DNA of 64,000 nucleotides from Streptomyces sp. CBMA152 (GCF_014596475.1 NZ_MECJ01000009.1:276406-340405), one strand, 5' to 3'. Shown: positions 38,310 to 47,551, numbered from the stretch's first letter. The notes: a model not told the origin generated them from the letters alone. Numbers and translations are program-made.

Positions 38310-41300
38310 ATGGCACGGCCCGAAAAGCCGCTGGACCCGGACGCGGGACCTGTTGCGCGGTTCGCTGTTGCCCTGCGCGGGTTGCGCCACGACGCAGGTT
38401 CGTCCTACCGCGCGATGGCGCAGCAGAGCGGATACTCGCCCTCCGTGCTCTCCCAGGCAGCCGCCGGACAGAAGCTGCCCTCCCTGGCCGTCACCCTCGC
38501 CTACGTCGAGGCCTGCGGCGCGGGTGCGGACCGCGACGCGTGGGAGCAGCGCTGGCACCAGGCGGAACAGGCGGTCCGGCGCGAGACAGCAGCCGCCCGC
38601 GCCGAACAGGAGGCGGACAGTCCTGCTCCGTACCGAGGACTGGCCCGCTACGAACCGGCGGACAGTGCCCTGTTCTTCGGCCGTGACGGGCTTGCCGACC
38701 GGCTCCTCGACCTGGTCGCCCGCCAACGGGTGAGCGTGGTCGTGGGCCCGTCCGGCAGCGGCAAGTCCTCCCTGCTGCGCGCCGGCCTCATCCCCCGCCT
38801 CCAACACCCCGACCCCGTCAGCAGGTTACGCATCGCCGCCCTGCGGATCTGCACCCCGGGCCCCCACCCCGCCGACGAGCACGAAAAACTCTTCACCCCC
38901 CGCGACACCGAGCCGACCAAAGAGGCCGGGGAGGACACCTTCCTGATCATCGATCAGTTCGAGGAAGTCTTCGCCCTCTGCACCTCCCCGGACGAACGCG
39001 AGGCGTTCATCGATCTGGTCCTGGCCGCCCGGCATCCGGACAGCCGCCTGCGTGTGGTGCTCGGGGTGCGCGCCGACTTCTACACCCACTGCCTCCAACA
39101 CCCCGGACTTGCCGAGGTCCTGCGCGAAGCGGGCCTGCCCGTCGGGCCGATGAGCCCGGACGAGCTGCGCGAAGCGATCGTCAAACCCGCCGCCGCCCAC
39201 GGCCTGTTCGTCGAACGCGCCCTGACCGCCCGCCTGATCGACGACGTCTCGGCCGAGCCGGGCGCCCTGCCCCTGATGTCGCACGCTCTATTGGAGACCT
39301 GGCACCACCGCACCGCCCGCACCCTCACCCTCGATGCCTACGAAGCGGCGGGCGCGCTCGACGGTGCCGTCGCCCACACCGCCGAAAGCCTCTACACCCA
39401 CCTCGATGGCCACCAGGCCGTGTGCGCACAGCGGATCCTGCTGCGCCTGATCACCCCCGGCGACAACACCCCCGACACCCGTCGCCCCGTCGGCCGCACC
39501 GAACTCGACTTCGGCCACCCCGACGACACCACCACCGTCCTGGAACAGCTGGCCCGCGCCCGCCTGATCACCCTCGACGACGACCGAGTCGACCTCGCCC
39601 ACGAGGCCGTAATCACCGCCTGGCCCCGCCTGCGCGGCTGGATCGACGAGGACCGCGAACGGCTGCGTCTGCACCGCCGGCTCACCGACGCCGCCCAGGC
39701 GTGGCGGGAACAGGCCCGCGACCGCGGGGCACTGCTGCGGGGCGGGCGGCTGGAGACGGCGTGGAAGGCGTTCGGCGCGGACGGCGGCGCGCCGGAACTG
39801 ACCTTGCCGGAGCGGGAGTTCCTCACGGCGAGCCGAGCGGCGACGGCCCGGGAACGCAGACTTCGGCGGGCAGCCGTGGCGGTACTGGCGGTGCTCGTCG
39901 TGCTGGCGCTGGTGGCGGCCGGGCTCGCCTGGGGGCAGCGCAAGGACGCCGTCGCCGCGAACCACCGTGCCCAGTCACGGCAGTTGGCGGCCCAGTCGCA
40001 GACGCTGCTGGCAACCGACCCGGACCTCGCCTCCCTGCTGGCCGTCGCCGCCTACCGCACGAGCCCCACCGCGGAGGCGTCGGCCAGTCTGTACGCGGCC
40101 GCCGCCCTCCCGCTCCAGCGCCGCCTCGCCTTCGGCACCGCGGAGGGCAAGGCGAGTGTGGTGGCCTTCGCCCCCGACGGCCGGACCCTGGCGGTGGGCA
40201 GCAGCAACGGGGCGGTGCGGCTGTGGGACACAGCGACGGGCCGCTCCCGCACCCTGGCCAAGGCGAGCGCCCCGACCAAGACCGGTCGCGGGACGACTGT
40301 GTACGCCCTGGCGTTCAGTCCCGACGGCCACTCCCTCGCCGTCGGCACTGAGAGCGACACGGTGCGCGTATGGAACACGGTCTCCGATCGTACGTGGGCT
40401 CAGATCACTTTCAAGGACCTGCCCTACGCGCCGGAGACCCTCGCGTTCGACCGCGACGGCCGCACCCTGACCGTCTCTCTCGGCCACGGCACCATACGTC
40501 AGTGGGAGCCGTCGACCGGCCACGCGCGCACTCTGATACTCGGTGCGGACGACCTGCCGACCGTGACCGGGAAACAGGATGCCGCCGCCCCGGACGACTA
40601 CGACGCGACGGTACGGCTGAAGGATCCGGCCGACGGGCAGGTGCGCACCCTTCCGGTAGCGACCCACATCGGCTTCCCGCCGACACTGAGCCCCGACGGG
40701 CGCACGGTCGCCCTGGGTCATTTCGACGGGACGGTGCGGGTGCGGGACACCGCCACCGGCCGGACGACCGCGACACTGAAGGGGAACTCCGGCGTGATCG
40801 GCGTGCTTCGGTTCAGCCCGGACGGGCGCACGGTCGCGGCGGGATACGGCGGGACCGTGCGGTTGTGGAACCCCGCCGGCGGCGACGTACGCACGCTGGC
40901 GGGCAGCAGGGGGACGTACGACCTGGCATTCAGCGCCGACGGCCGGACCCTCGCCGCCGCCGGGTCTTCCGGCCTCTTCGAAGGCCAGGGAGCTGCCGCC
41001 ATCTGGGACGTGGCCACAGGACGCAGCGTGGCCACGCTCAGCGGATACACCGAGCGCCCAGGGGCGCTGGCGGCCGCCCCCGACGGGCACGCCGTCGCCA
41101 CCGTCAGCGGCGACGGCACGGTCCGCCTCAACGACCTCACCCGCAGCCGCCGCACCCGCACCCTGTTCACCAGCGACACCAAGGAGCCGTACGCCGTCGC
41201 CCTCAGCCCCGACGGCCGCACCCTGGCCACCGGTGATGCCACCGCGCGCCTGTGGGACACCGCGACCGGAGATCTGCGCGCCACCTTGCCCGACCGCACC

Positions 41301-42359
41301 CGCATGGAAGAGGTCCAGGATCTGGCGTTCACCCCGGACGGCCGCGCCCTCGCCCTCACGGGCGGACTGGACACACGGCTGTGGGACCCCGCCTCGGGCC
41401 ATGTCAGCACCGGTCGTACGGACGACCACACCGGAGTGGTGAACGCAGTGCTCAGCCCCGACGGCCGCACCAGAGCCACCGTCTCCGCGCGCAACAGCAC
41501 GCTGAACCTGTGGGACATCTCGACCGGACGCCTCCGAGTCACCGTGCCGGGCAGCAAAGACCGGGCCCAAGCCGTGGCGTTCAGCGCCGACAGCCGCACC
41601 GTGGCCACCGGCAACGGCACAGCGCTACATCTGTGGGACAACGCGACCGGACGCCTGCGCACCACACTCACCCCCGACCCCGGCCGGGCCACCACGTCGC
41701 CCTCTCCCAGGGGTTCCACCGGGGACGGCGTGTGTGAGGAGATGCGGGAGATCGTGTTCAGCCCGGACAGCCGCACCCTGGCGGCCCGTGACCGGCAACG
41801 CGTGACACTCTGGGACGTCGCCACGGGCCGTGTCCGGACCGCCTTCACCACCTCGTGCGACGGTAGCGGGCCGAGGTTTTCCCTCGCGCACATCGTGTTC
41901 ACCCCCGACGGCCGCACTCTGGCCATCGGGGACGGCAAACAGGTACGGCTGTGGGACGTGGCCACGGGCCGTCGCCGCGCGGTCCTCACCGGCCACGCCG
42001 AAACGGTCCGGGACATCGCCTTCAGCCCCGATGGCCGCACCATGGCCACGGCGGGAAACGACCTCACCGTACGCCTGTGGGACGTGGCAGAGCACCACAA
42101 CTACGCGACGCTCGCCATACTCACCGGGCACACCGGCTCAGTGACCAGGGTCCTCTTCGGCCACGACGGCCACAGCCTCTTCACCACCGGCGAGGACGGC
42201 ACCCTGCGTCAGTGGAGCGTGTCCCCCAGCGACCCGGCAGCAGCCATCCGCAAAATCTGCACCGCCTCCGGCCGCGATCTGACCTCGCCGGAGCAGAACA
42301 CGTACTTCCCCGGACAGCACCCCCGATCTCCCTGTTCCGCAGTGTCCACAACTGACTGA
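38310..42359 (+). CDS. Membrane-anchored HTH-STAND NTPase with C-terminal WD40 repeats
   Basis: About 1,349 residues. Residues 15-75 form an XRE-like helix-turn-helix (Y-R-A-M-A-Q-Q-S-G-Y-S-P-S-V-L-S-Q-A-A-A-G). A STAND-type NTPase (about 105-510) has Walker A G-P-S-G-S-G-K-S-S and Walker B F-L-I-I-D-Q-F-E-E. One transmembrane helix lies at about 518-542 (A-V-A-V-L-A-V-L-V-V-L-A-L-V-A-A-G). About 15 WD40-like units follow (F-S-P-D-G-R-T-L-A then V-R-L-W-D), enough for two seven-bladed propellers. The family senses a ligand through the propeller and oligomerises. ATG 38,310 follows GGGGATG. Topology implies WD40 outside and NTPase inside, or the reverse, which I cannot settle. Confidence 0.92.
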   Translation: MARPEKPLDPDAGPVARFAVALRGLRHDAGSSYRAMAQQSGYSPSVLSQAAAGQKLPSLAVTLAYVEACGAGADRDAWEQRWHQAEQAVRRETAAARAEQEADSPAPYRGLARYEPADSALFFGRDGLADRLLDLVARQRVSVVVGPSGSGKSSLLRAGLIPRLQHPDPVSRLRIAALRICTPGPHPADEHEKLFTPRDTEPTKEAGEDTFLIIDQFEEVFALCTSPDEREAFIDLVLAARHPDSRLRVVLGVRADFYTHCLQHPGLAEVLREAGLPVGPMSPDELREAIVKPAAAHGLFVERALTARLIDDVSAEPGALPLMSHALLETWHHRTARTLTLDAYEAAGALDGAVAHTAESLYTHLDGHQAVCAQRILLRLITPGDNTPDTRRPVGRTELDFGHPDDTTTVLEQLARARLITLDDDRVDLAHEAVITAWPRLRGWIDEDRERLRLHRRLTDAAQAWREQARDRGALLRGGRLETAWKAFGADGGAPELTLPEREFLTASRAATARERRLRRAAVAVLAVLVVLALVAAGLAWGQRKDAVAANHRAQSRQLAAQSQTLLATDPDLASLLAVAAYRTSPTAEASASLYAAAALPLQRRLAFGTAEGKASVVAFAPDGRTLAVGSSNGAVRLWDTATGRSRTLAKASAPTKTGRGTTVYALAFSPDGHSLAVGTESDTVRVWNTVSDRTWAQITFKDLPYAPETLAFDRDGRTLTVSLGHGTIRQWEPSTGHARTLILGADDLPTVTGKQDAAAPDDYDATVRLKDPADGQVRTLPVATHIGFPPTLSPDGRTVALGHFDGTVRVRDTATGRTTATLKGNSGVIGVLRFSPDGRTVAAGYGGTVRLWNPAGGDVRTLAGSRGTYDLAFSADGRTLAAAGSSGLFEGQGAAAIWDVATGRSVATLSGYTERPGALAAAPDGHAVATVSGDGTVRLNDLTRSRRTRTLFTSDTKEPYAVALSPDGRTLATGDATARLWDTATGDLRATLPDRTRMEEVQDLAFTPDGRALALTGGLDTRLWDPASGHVSTGRTDDHTGVVNAVLSPDGRTRATVSARNSTLNLWDISTGRLRVTVPGSKDRAQAVAFSADSRTVATGNGTALHLWDNATGRLRTTLTPDPGRATTSPSPRGSTGDGVCEEMREIVFSPDSRTLAARDRQRVTLWDVATGRVRTAFTTSCDGSGPRFSLAHIVFTPDGRTLAIGDGKQVRLWDVATGRRRAVLTGHAETVRDIAFSPDGRTMATAGNDLTVRLWDVAEHHNYATLAILTGHTGSVTRVLFGHDGHSLFTTGEDGTLRQWSVSPSDPAAAIRKICTASGRDLTSPEQNTYFPGQHPRSPCSAVSTTD

Positions 42360-42518
42360 CCTCGCGCCGATCTCACGCGTCAGGGACGCACACGCGATCT
42401 CCTGTTTCCCTCAAGTTTCCGTCCGACCCCCTGTACATACGGCTACCAATCAGTAGTGTTTGCGCCGCGCGTCGACATCGTCCGCGTCTCAACGACCAGT
42501 ACCACCAGGGGGATAGCC

Positions 42519-44246
42519 ATGCCCGGGATGAGCCGCCGTCAGTTCGTGTCCAGAATGTCCGCTGCGGCCGCAGGTGCGGCCCTGTGGTCGACGGTGGCGC
42601 AGGACCGGGCCCTCGCGGCCACCGCCGCGCGGGCCGTGCGCATCGGCGGAACCACGCTGGAGCAGGCCGCGATGCCCGTCGGCAGCGGCCCGTACAAGCG
42701 CCTCGTGGCGGGCCCGGGTTGGCCGCTCGTGGTGCGCGGGGAGCTGGCCGGCGCCGGTGCGGGCCGCGACGACCGCCGCACCGGGCTCACCTCCTTCGTG
42801 CAGTTCACCGACCTGCACGTGGCGGACACCGAGTCGCCGGTACGGTTCGAGTACCTGGCCCAGTACAACGACAGCGCATACCGACCGCAGGAGGCGCTGA
42901 CCGTGCGCGGCGCCTCGGCCCTGGTCGAGCGGGTCAACTCGGTGCGCCAGGGCCCGTACACCGGGCTGCCGTTCGGCATGGTGATGGCCACCGGCGACAA
43001 CACCGACAACCACGAGCTCATCGAGCTCGACTGGTACCTGTCCGTCATGAGCGGCGGCCGGATCACCCCGAGCAGCGGCGACCCTTCGCGCTACGAGGGC
43101 GTGCAGAACTCCGGCAGCGCGTCCTACTGGAACCCGGAGTCCTCCTTCCAGGACTCCTACAAGGCCAAGGGGCTTCCGCAGATCCCCGGCTTCCTGGCGG
43201 GTGCGGGCCGCCCCTTCGACGCCCCGGGCCTGAGCGTTCCGTGGTACACGACCGTGGGCAACCACGACGACAGCATCGAGGGCAGCCTGCCGGACCTCGG
43301 CCTCCTGAATGACCTCTACACCGGTGACCGCAAGATCGAGGGCTGCGACGACGCCACCGCGGCGAAGCTCGCCTACGCGCTGAAGCACGACCCGGCCCAG
43401 GCGGTGCTCCTGCTCGGGCAGTTGCTCGGCAACGGCGGTGCGATCCGCAAGGTCACCCCGGACGAACGCCGACGCCCCTTCACCCCGAAGGAGTTCGCCA
43501 AGGCGCACCTCGACCCCGCCTACACCGGCGCCGGTCCGGTCGGCCACGGCTTCACCTCGGACGCGGCGAGCAGCGGGCACCTGTACTACACCTTCCCGCT
43601 GGCGAGCGGTGTCCTCGGTGTCAGCCTGGACACCACCAACCGGGCCGGATTCGCGGACGGTTCACTCGGCACCGCGCAGCTCAAGTGGCTGGAGTCGGTC
43701 CTCAAGTCGCACAGCAGCCGCTGGTACGACACCGACGGACACGTGGTGCGCGGTGGATCCACGGACTCGCTCATCGTCCTGTTCAGCCACCACACCAGCA
43801 CCACCATGGGCAACCTGCTGCCCGACCCGTACCACCCCTTCGAGGGGCGGCACGACGGCAACGCCCTGGTGTCGCTGCTGCAGCGCTATCCGAACGTGGT
43901 GGCGTGGGTCAACGGGCACACCCACGAGAACCGGATCACCCCGCACGGCCACGCCGTGCCCGAGCGCGCCTTCTGGGAGATCAACACCGCGTCCCACATC
44001 GACTATCCGCAGCAGGCCCGGATCATCGAGATCGCGGACAACGGCGACGGCACCCTGTCGCTCTTCACCACCCTCATCGAGTCCGCGGCGCCCTACGCGA
44101 CGGACTTCGCCGACACCTCCGACCGGGGGCTCGCGGCGCTCTACCGCGAGCTGTCGTACAACGACCCGTACGCCACCCCGGCCGTCAAGCTCGGCTCCTC
44201 CGCCGACCACAACACCGAGCTGCTGCTGACCCACCCCGGCAGGTGA
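42519..44246 (+). CDS. Tat-exported TIGR03767-type metallophosphoesterase
   Basis: A 575-residue protein with a Tat signal (M-S-R-R-Q-F-V-S, residues 4-11). The calcineurin-like metal motifs are D-L-H-V-A-D, G-D-N-T-D-N, G-N-H-D-D, and the late V-N-G-H-T-H-E-N, plus an H-H near S-H-H-T-S. This order and spacing match actinobacterial TIGR03767 metallophosphoesterases. It likely hydrolyses phosphoesters outside the membrane. The ATG has AGGGGGA upstream. The nearby tatB-like gene is suggestive of the export route, but the two are not one transcription unit with certainty. Confidence 0.92.
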   Translation: MPGMSRRQFVSRMSAAAAGAALWSTVAQDRALAATAARAVRIGGTTLEQAAMPVGSGPYKRLVAGPGWPLVVRGELAGAGAGRDDRRTGLTSFVQFTDLHVADTESPVRFEYLAQYNDSAYRPQEALTVRGASALVERVNSVRQGPYTGLPFGMVMATGDNTDNHELIELDWYLSVMSGGRITPSSGDPSRYEGVQNSGSASYWNPESSFQDSYKAKGLPQIPGFLAGAGRPFDAPGLSVPWYTTVGNHDDSIEGSLPDLGLLNDLYTGDRKIEGCDDATAAKLAYALKHDPAQAVLLLGQLLGNGGAIRKVTPDERRRPFTPKEFAKAHLDPAYTGAGPVGHGFTSDAASSGHLYYTFPLASGVLGVSLDTTNRAGFADGSLGTAQLKWLESVLKSHSSRWYDTDGHVVRGGSTDSLIVLFSHHTSTTMGNLLPDPYHPFEGRHDGNALVSLLQRYPNVVAWVNGHTHENRITPHGHAVPERAFWEINTASHIDYPQQARIIEIADNGDGTLSLFTTLIESAAPYATDFADTSDRGLAALYRELSYNDPYATPAVKLGSSADHNTELLLTHPGR

Positions 44247-44283
44247 CGCGGCCCGACGGCCCGCACACCTCATCGCTATAGTT

Positions 44284-44310
44284 CGATCAGTTGCGCAACC
44301 GCTAAAGTGT
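44284..44310 (+). promoter_or_regulatory. TTGCGCAACC-N2-TAAAGTGT element upstream of the TatB-like gene
   Basis: TTGCGCAACC (44,291-44,300) then GC then TAAAGTGT. The same 18 conserved bases recur at 44,916-44,935. The preceding CGATCAG is shared with 38,286. The site lies about 70-95 bases upstream of the next start. Confidence 0.65.
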
Positions 44311-44379
44311 TGCGAGGGGAAGCGGCAGCCCGCCACCGCACCGGGCGCCAGGGGCAGTGCTGGGCCGAGGAGTAGCAGG

Positions 44380-44844
44380 GTGTTCACCGATGTGGGTCCG
44401 ATGGAGCTCGTCACGATCGCGATCCTCGCGGTCCTCCTGTTCGGCCCGGACAAACTGCCCGAAGTCATCCGGAACGTGACGGGCTTCCTGCGCAAGATCC
44501 GGGAGTTCTCCGACAACGCGAAGCAGGAGATCCGCTCCGAACTGGGCCCGGAGTTCAAGGACTTCGACTTCGAGGACCTGCACCCCAAGACGTTCGTACG
44601 CAAGCACGTCCTCAACGGCGAGGGTGACGGGCTGGGCCTGGACGAGATCCGCAGCGCGCTCGATCCGCGTCCAGAGCTTGCGGAGGTCGCCGACGCCGTG
44701 CGCGGCGCGGCCGACAGCGCTGCGGGGCGCGGTTCCACGGCAGGCTCCGATCAGGCCGGGCCGACGCCGACCCCTGTTCGGCTCACGAAGGACGGGGCGG
44801 CGACACCTCCCGCACACCCCGCCTTCGACCCCGACGCGACCTAG
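44380..44844 (+). CDS. tatB: TatB-family Sec-independent translocase protein
   Basis: A 154-residue protein with the TatA/B arrangement: an N-terminal transmembrane helix (MELVTIAILAVLLFGPDKLP), the F-G-P hinge, an amphipathic helix (V-I-R-N-V-T-G-F-L-R-K-I-R), and a charged C-terminal region too long for TatA. The hinge, the L-P-E motif and the length favour TatB. Residues 100-154 are Pro/Thr-rich. It works in the twin-arginine translocase. The gene starts at GTG 44,380 with GAGGAG upstream. It follows a Tat substrate gene, an interesting but unproven link. tatA and tatC are not in this window. Confidence 0.9.
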   Translation: MFTDVGPMELVTIAILAVLLFGPDKLPEVIRNVTGFLRKIREFSDNAKQEIRSELGPEFKDFDFEDLHPKTFVRKHVLNGEGDGLGLDEIRSALDPRPELAEVADAVRGAADSAAGRGSTAGSDQAGPTPTPVRLTKDGAATPPAHPAFDPDAT

Positions 44845-44900
44845 CCGCCGGACATGCCGGGCGCCGTGCCCGCTCATCGCGAGCCCGCGTGATGGACCTC

Positions 44901-44938
44901 ACCACACTTCAACTATTGCGCAACCTTTAAAGTGTGGT
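44901..44938 (+). promoter_or_regulatory. Inverted repeat with TTGCGCAACC-N2-TAAAGTGT core upstream of the small gene
   Basis: Perfect 9-bp arms ACCACACTT (44,901-44,909) and AAGTGTGGT (44,930-44,938) enclose CAACTA and TTGCGCAACC (44,916-44,925). The element ends two bases before the ATG at 44,940, so it overlaps the expected ribosome site. This is the clearest operator in the TTGCGCA group. Confidence 0.6.
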
Positions 44939-44939
44939 C

Positions 44940-45170
44940 ATGAACGCTGATGGTGCGACAGGTTGGGAATACGCGGTGCTCGACGGCGGGCCGGCCAACG
45001 GCTTGCGGATGCGGGTCGCCGACCGGCCGGGAGTGATCCAGGTCACTTACCCCTGCGCAGTCGACGGCCCGGCCGGGGGCGCCCAGGTGGAGGCGCTGTA
45101 TGTATACCGGCGAGACTCTCGCGTACACCGGGAGCCGCTGCGGTACGGCTTCGACGTGGCCAGCCCCTGA
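44940..45170 (+). CDS. Small conserved-looking protein
   Basis: A 76-residue acidic protein: N-A-D-G-A-T-G-W-E-Y-A-V-L-D-G-G-P-A-N-G-L-R-M, then V-I-Q-V-T-Y-P-C-A-V-D-G-P, then A-L-Y-V-Y-R-R-D-S-R-V. The regular hydrophobic pattern suggests a small beta-rich fold. There is no signal peptide. It begins two bases after an inverted-repeat element and lacks a clear ribosome site, so it may be leaderless or tightly controlled. I do not recognise the family. Confidence 0.7.
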   Translation: MNADGATGWEYAVLDGGPANGLRMRVADRPGVIQVTYPCAVDGPAGGAQVEALYVYRRDSRVHREPLRYGFDVASP

Positions 45171-45228
45171 CGCGCCTTGTCTCACTGACAGAGGACACCA
45201 CCCCGATGAGGCAGCCCCCTCAGAGACA

Positions 45229-45262
45229 CTTGCTACATTGCGCAACTGTACAACTATTGGGT
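45229..45262 (+). promoter_or_regulatory. TTGCGCAAC...CAACTATTG element upstream of the LCP gene
   Basis: TTGCGCAAC (45,238-45,246) then CAACTATTG, about 55-80 bases upstream of ATG 45,317. CAACTATTG also occurs in the element at 44,901-44,938, and the TTGCGCAA-to-CAACTA order matches 632-656 read on the minus strand. Confidence 0.55.
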
Positions 45263-45316
45263 GGGGCTGACCGTCTCTCCTCATAGGTTCAGTCACACGG
45301 ACGAGGGGGCGCGCAC

Positions 45317-46822
45317 ATGGCAGGCAGGCGCGGGGGGTCGAACCGCCTTCAGGGCCAGGGCGCAGGGACCGGGCGGCGCAAGAAGCTCAGCAAGGTGAAG
45401 ATCGGGATCGCGACAGTGGTCGCGGTGCTGGTCCTGCTCACCGCGGGCGCCGGCTGGATCTACTTCAGACTCGACGGGAACATCGACACCTTCAGTGCCG
45501 ACGGCATCTCCGGCGACCGGCCTCCCGCCTCCACGCACGGCTCGAACGTGCTGGTCATCGGAACGGACGCGCGCACCGACGGCAACAGCGACCTGGGCGG
45601 CGGCGACAAGGACGACATCGGCCGCTCGGATACGGCGTTCCTGCTGCACACCTATGCCGACCAGAAGCACGCCGTCGCGGTCTCGATCCCCCGCGACACC
45701 CTGGTCGACATCCCGCCGTGCCGGCTGCCCGACGGAAGCTGGACCAAGGGACAGCACAACACCATGTTCAACGAGGCCTATTCGGTGGGTCAGAGCGCCA
45801 ACGGCAACCCGGCGTGCACGCAGAACACGGTGGAGAAGCTGACCGGGCTGCGCGTCGACCACACCGTGGTCGTCGACTTCAAGGGCTTCGCGCAGATGAC
45901 CAAGGCCGTCGGCGGTGTCCCGGTCTGCCTGCCCCAGGACGTCTACCAGAAGGACCTCAACCCCAACCGGGCCACCCGGGGCGACCAGATCTTCGCCAAG
46001 GGCCCGCAGACGGTGGCCGGACAGAAGGCCCTCGACTACGTACGGATCCGGCACGGCATCGGCGACGGCTCCGACATAGGGCGCATCAAGCGCCAACAGG
46101 CCTTCGTCGCGGCCCTGTTGAAGAAGGTGAAGAGCGACGGCCTGAACCCCACCCGGCTGCTGCCGCTCGCGGACGCGGCGACGAAGTCGCTGACGGTGGA
46201 CCCGGGGCTGGGCTCCGCAGGGAAGATGCTGTCGTTCGCGATGTCGCTGAAGAGCATCGACCTGCACGACACCAAGTTCGTCACCCTTCCTTGGCGTTAC
46301 CAGGGCGACCGGGTCGCGATCGTGCACCCGGACGCCGAGGCTTTGTGGGCCGTACTGAAGGCCGACCGCACCCTGGACGGGCAGGACGCCGGCGGCCACC
46401 ACGACAAGCAGGCCGCGGCCTCGCCTTCACCCGGCGCCACCGAGCAGGTCTCCGGCAAGGGCATCTCGGTCGCCGTCTACAACGGGACCACCGAGACGGG
46501 TCTGGCCTCGCGCGCCGCCGACACCCTCACCGAGCACGGCTTCACCGTCACGAGCACCGCGACGGCGGCCAGCCAGAGCCACCAGAACACGGTGATCAAG
46601 TACGAGTCCGGCCACAAGGACCAGGCCGACACCGTCGCCCGCCTCTTCCCCGGCGCGGACGTGCAGGAGTCCGCGACCGCCAGCGGCGTCAGCGTGATCC
46701 TCGGCACGGCATACGCCGACACGTCCGCCGCCTCACCCACACCGACCACGGTGCCTTCCAACGTGGCAGACGGCGCCCGGTCCGCCGACGACGACCCCTG
46801 CTCCAACCTCTCGTACGGATAA
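45317..46822 (+). CDS. LytR-CpsA-Psr (LCP) family glycopolymer transferase
   Basis: A 501-residue membrane protein. A basic N-terminus and one helix (residues 28-50, V-K-I-G-I-A-T-V-V-A-V-L-V-L-L-T-A-G) precede the LCP domain (about 75-260). LCP motifs include V-L-V-I-G-T-D-A-R, V-S-I-P-R-D-T, R-I-R-H-G-I-G-D and I-G-R-I-K-R-Q-Q. A LytR_C domain sits near 380-470 (I-S-V-A-V-Y-N-G-T). LCP proteins move secondary cell-wall polymers from lipid carriers onto peptidoglycan, outside the membrane. The gene may share the TTGCGCA operator with the preceding genes. Confidence 0.95.
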   Translation: MAGRRGGSNRLQGQGAGTGRRKKLSKVKIGIATVVAVLVLLTAGAGWIYFRLDGNIDTFSADGISGDRPPASTHGSNVLVIGTDARTDGNSDLGGGDKDDIGRSDTAFLLHTYADQKHAVAVSIPRDTLVDIPPCRLPDGSWTKGQHNTMFNEAYSVGQSANGNPACTQNTVEKLTGLRVDHTVVVDFKGFAQMTKAVGGVPVCLPQDVYQKDLNPNRATRGDQIFAKGPQTVAGQKALDYVRIRHGIGDGSDIGRIKRQQAFVAALLKKVKSDGLNPTRLLPLADAATKSLTVDPGLGSAGKMLSFAMSLKSIDLHDTKFVTLPWRYQGDRVAIVHPDAEALWAVLKADRTLDGQDAGGHHDKQAAASPSPGATEQVSGKGISVAVYNGTTETGLASRAADTLTEHGFTVTSTATAASQSHQNTVIKYESGHKDQADTVARLFPGADVQESATASGVSVILGTAYADTSAASPTPTTVPSNVADGARSADDDPCSNLSYG

Positions 46823-46845
46823 GCCTGTCCGCACACGTCAGGCCG

Positions 46846-46867
46846 TCCCGGTACGGCGATGCCGGGA
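46846..46867. terminator. Weak hairpin between convergent genes
   Basis: TCCCGG (46,846-46,851) and CCGGGA (46,862-46,867) pair around a ten-base loop. It lies between the stop of the LCP gene (46,822) and the stop of the convergent gene (46,891). The stem is short. Confidence 0.35.
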
Positions 46868-46890
46868 TGCTGCCCACGTCAGGGCCCGAG

Positions 46891-47274
46891 TCAGCCGTCC
46901 TCGATGTCCGAGATGAGCTTGGTGCTCAGGTCGCTCTGCACCGCCAGCCGGGTGTGCCCGGCGTCCGGGCCGGTACCCCAGGTGAGCGTGACGGTGGTGA
47001 ACAGGTGCCCCGCACCGGAGTCGTGGTAGCGGACTTCCCAGTGGGTGGGCACGTCCTGGGCACGCAGGACGCCGTCGGCGTGGTTGGCCTCCTCCCAGGC
47101 GGCCAGACGCTGACGGAGATCCTCCGTGAGGTAGTGGGCACGAAGCTCCTGGCCCAGGTCATCGGTTCCGTCGTCGACGGCGTCGACGTAGGCACCGTAG
47201 AAGTCGGCCACCCGATCGACTGCCGAGTCCGGGCTTCCGGCGCGGACCGCGTCGCCTGACTGATCATCCGGCAT
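46891..47274 (-). CDS. Small cytosolic protein, possibly NTF2-like
   Basis: A 127-residue protein starting at ATG 47,274 with GGGGGG upstream. It contains S-A-V-D-R-V-A-D-F-Y-G-A-Y-V-D-A-V and helix A-H-Y-L-T-E-D-L-R-Q-R-L-A-A-W. Strands T-H-W-E-V-R-Y-H-D-S-G-A-G, F-T-T-V-T-L-T-W and L-A-V-Q-S-D-L-S-T-K follow. The helix-then-sheet order fits an NTF2-like (DUF3828-type) fold, a tentative call. It is acidic, with no signal. Convergent with the LCP gene. Confidence 0.7.
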   Translation of the reverse strand: MPDDQSGDAVRAGSPDSAVDRVADFYGAYVDAVDDGTDDLGQELRAHYLTEDLRQRLAAWEEANHADGVLRAQDVPTHWEVRYHDSGAGHLFTTVTLTWGTGPDAGHTRLAVQSDLSTKLISDIEDG

Positions 47275-47551
47275 GGATTCCCCCCTTGGGAAACTGTTGC
47301 TTACCCACTCGCTTGGCGACACATTGCCCAAGTCCTTCCGGAAACAGTCCTTTTAGCGAATATGAGGCTGAACGTGATGTTCTGGCCATAACCCGCGAAC
47401 GGGTGGGGGCAACAGCCCGCATCGACCGCTCTCCACGGACAGCAAGGACACGGACGGAATTATGGACCAGTGAACCCCACTCACTTTGGCCCTGTCCACG
47501 GGACCATGACCACGGCAGGGTGAGAGGACCTTGAACCTTTCGGAGGTCCCC

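Noticed and set aside
44291..44310. TTGCGC...TAAAGT as a -35/-10 promoter
   Set aside because: The boxes are only six bases apart, far below the usual 16-18, so an operator is more likely.
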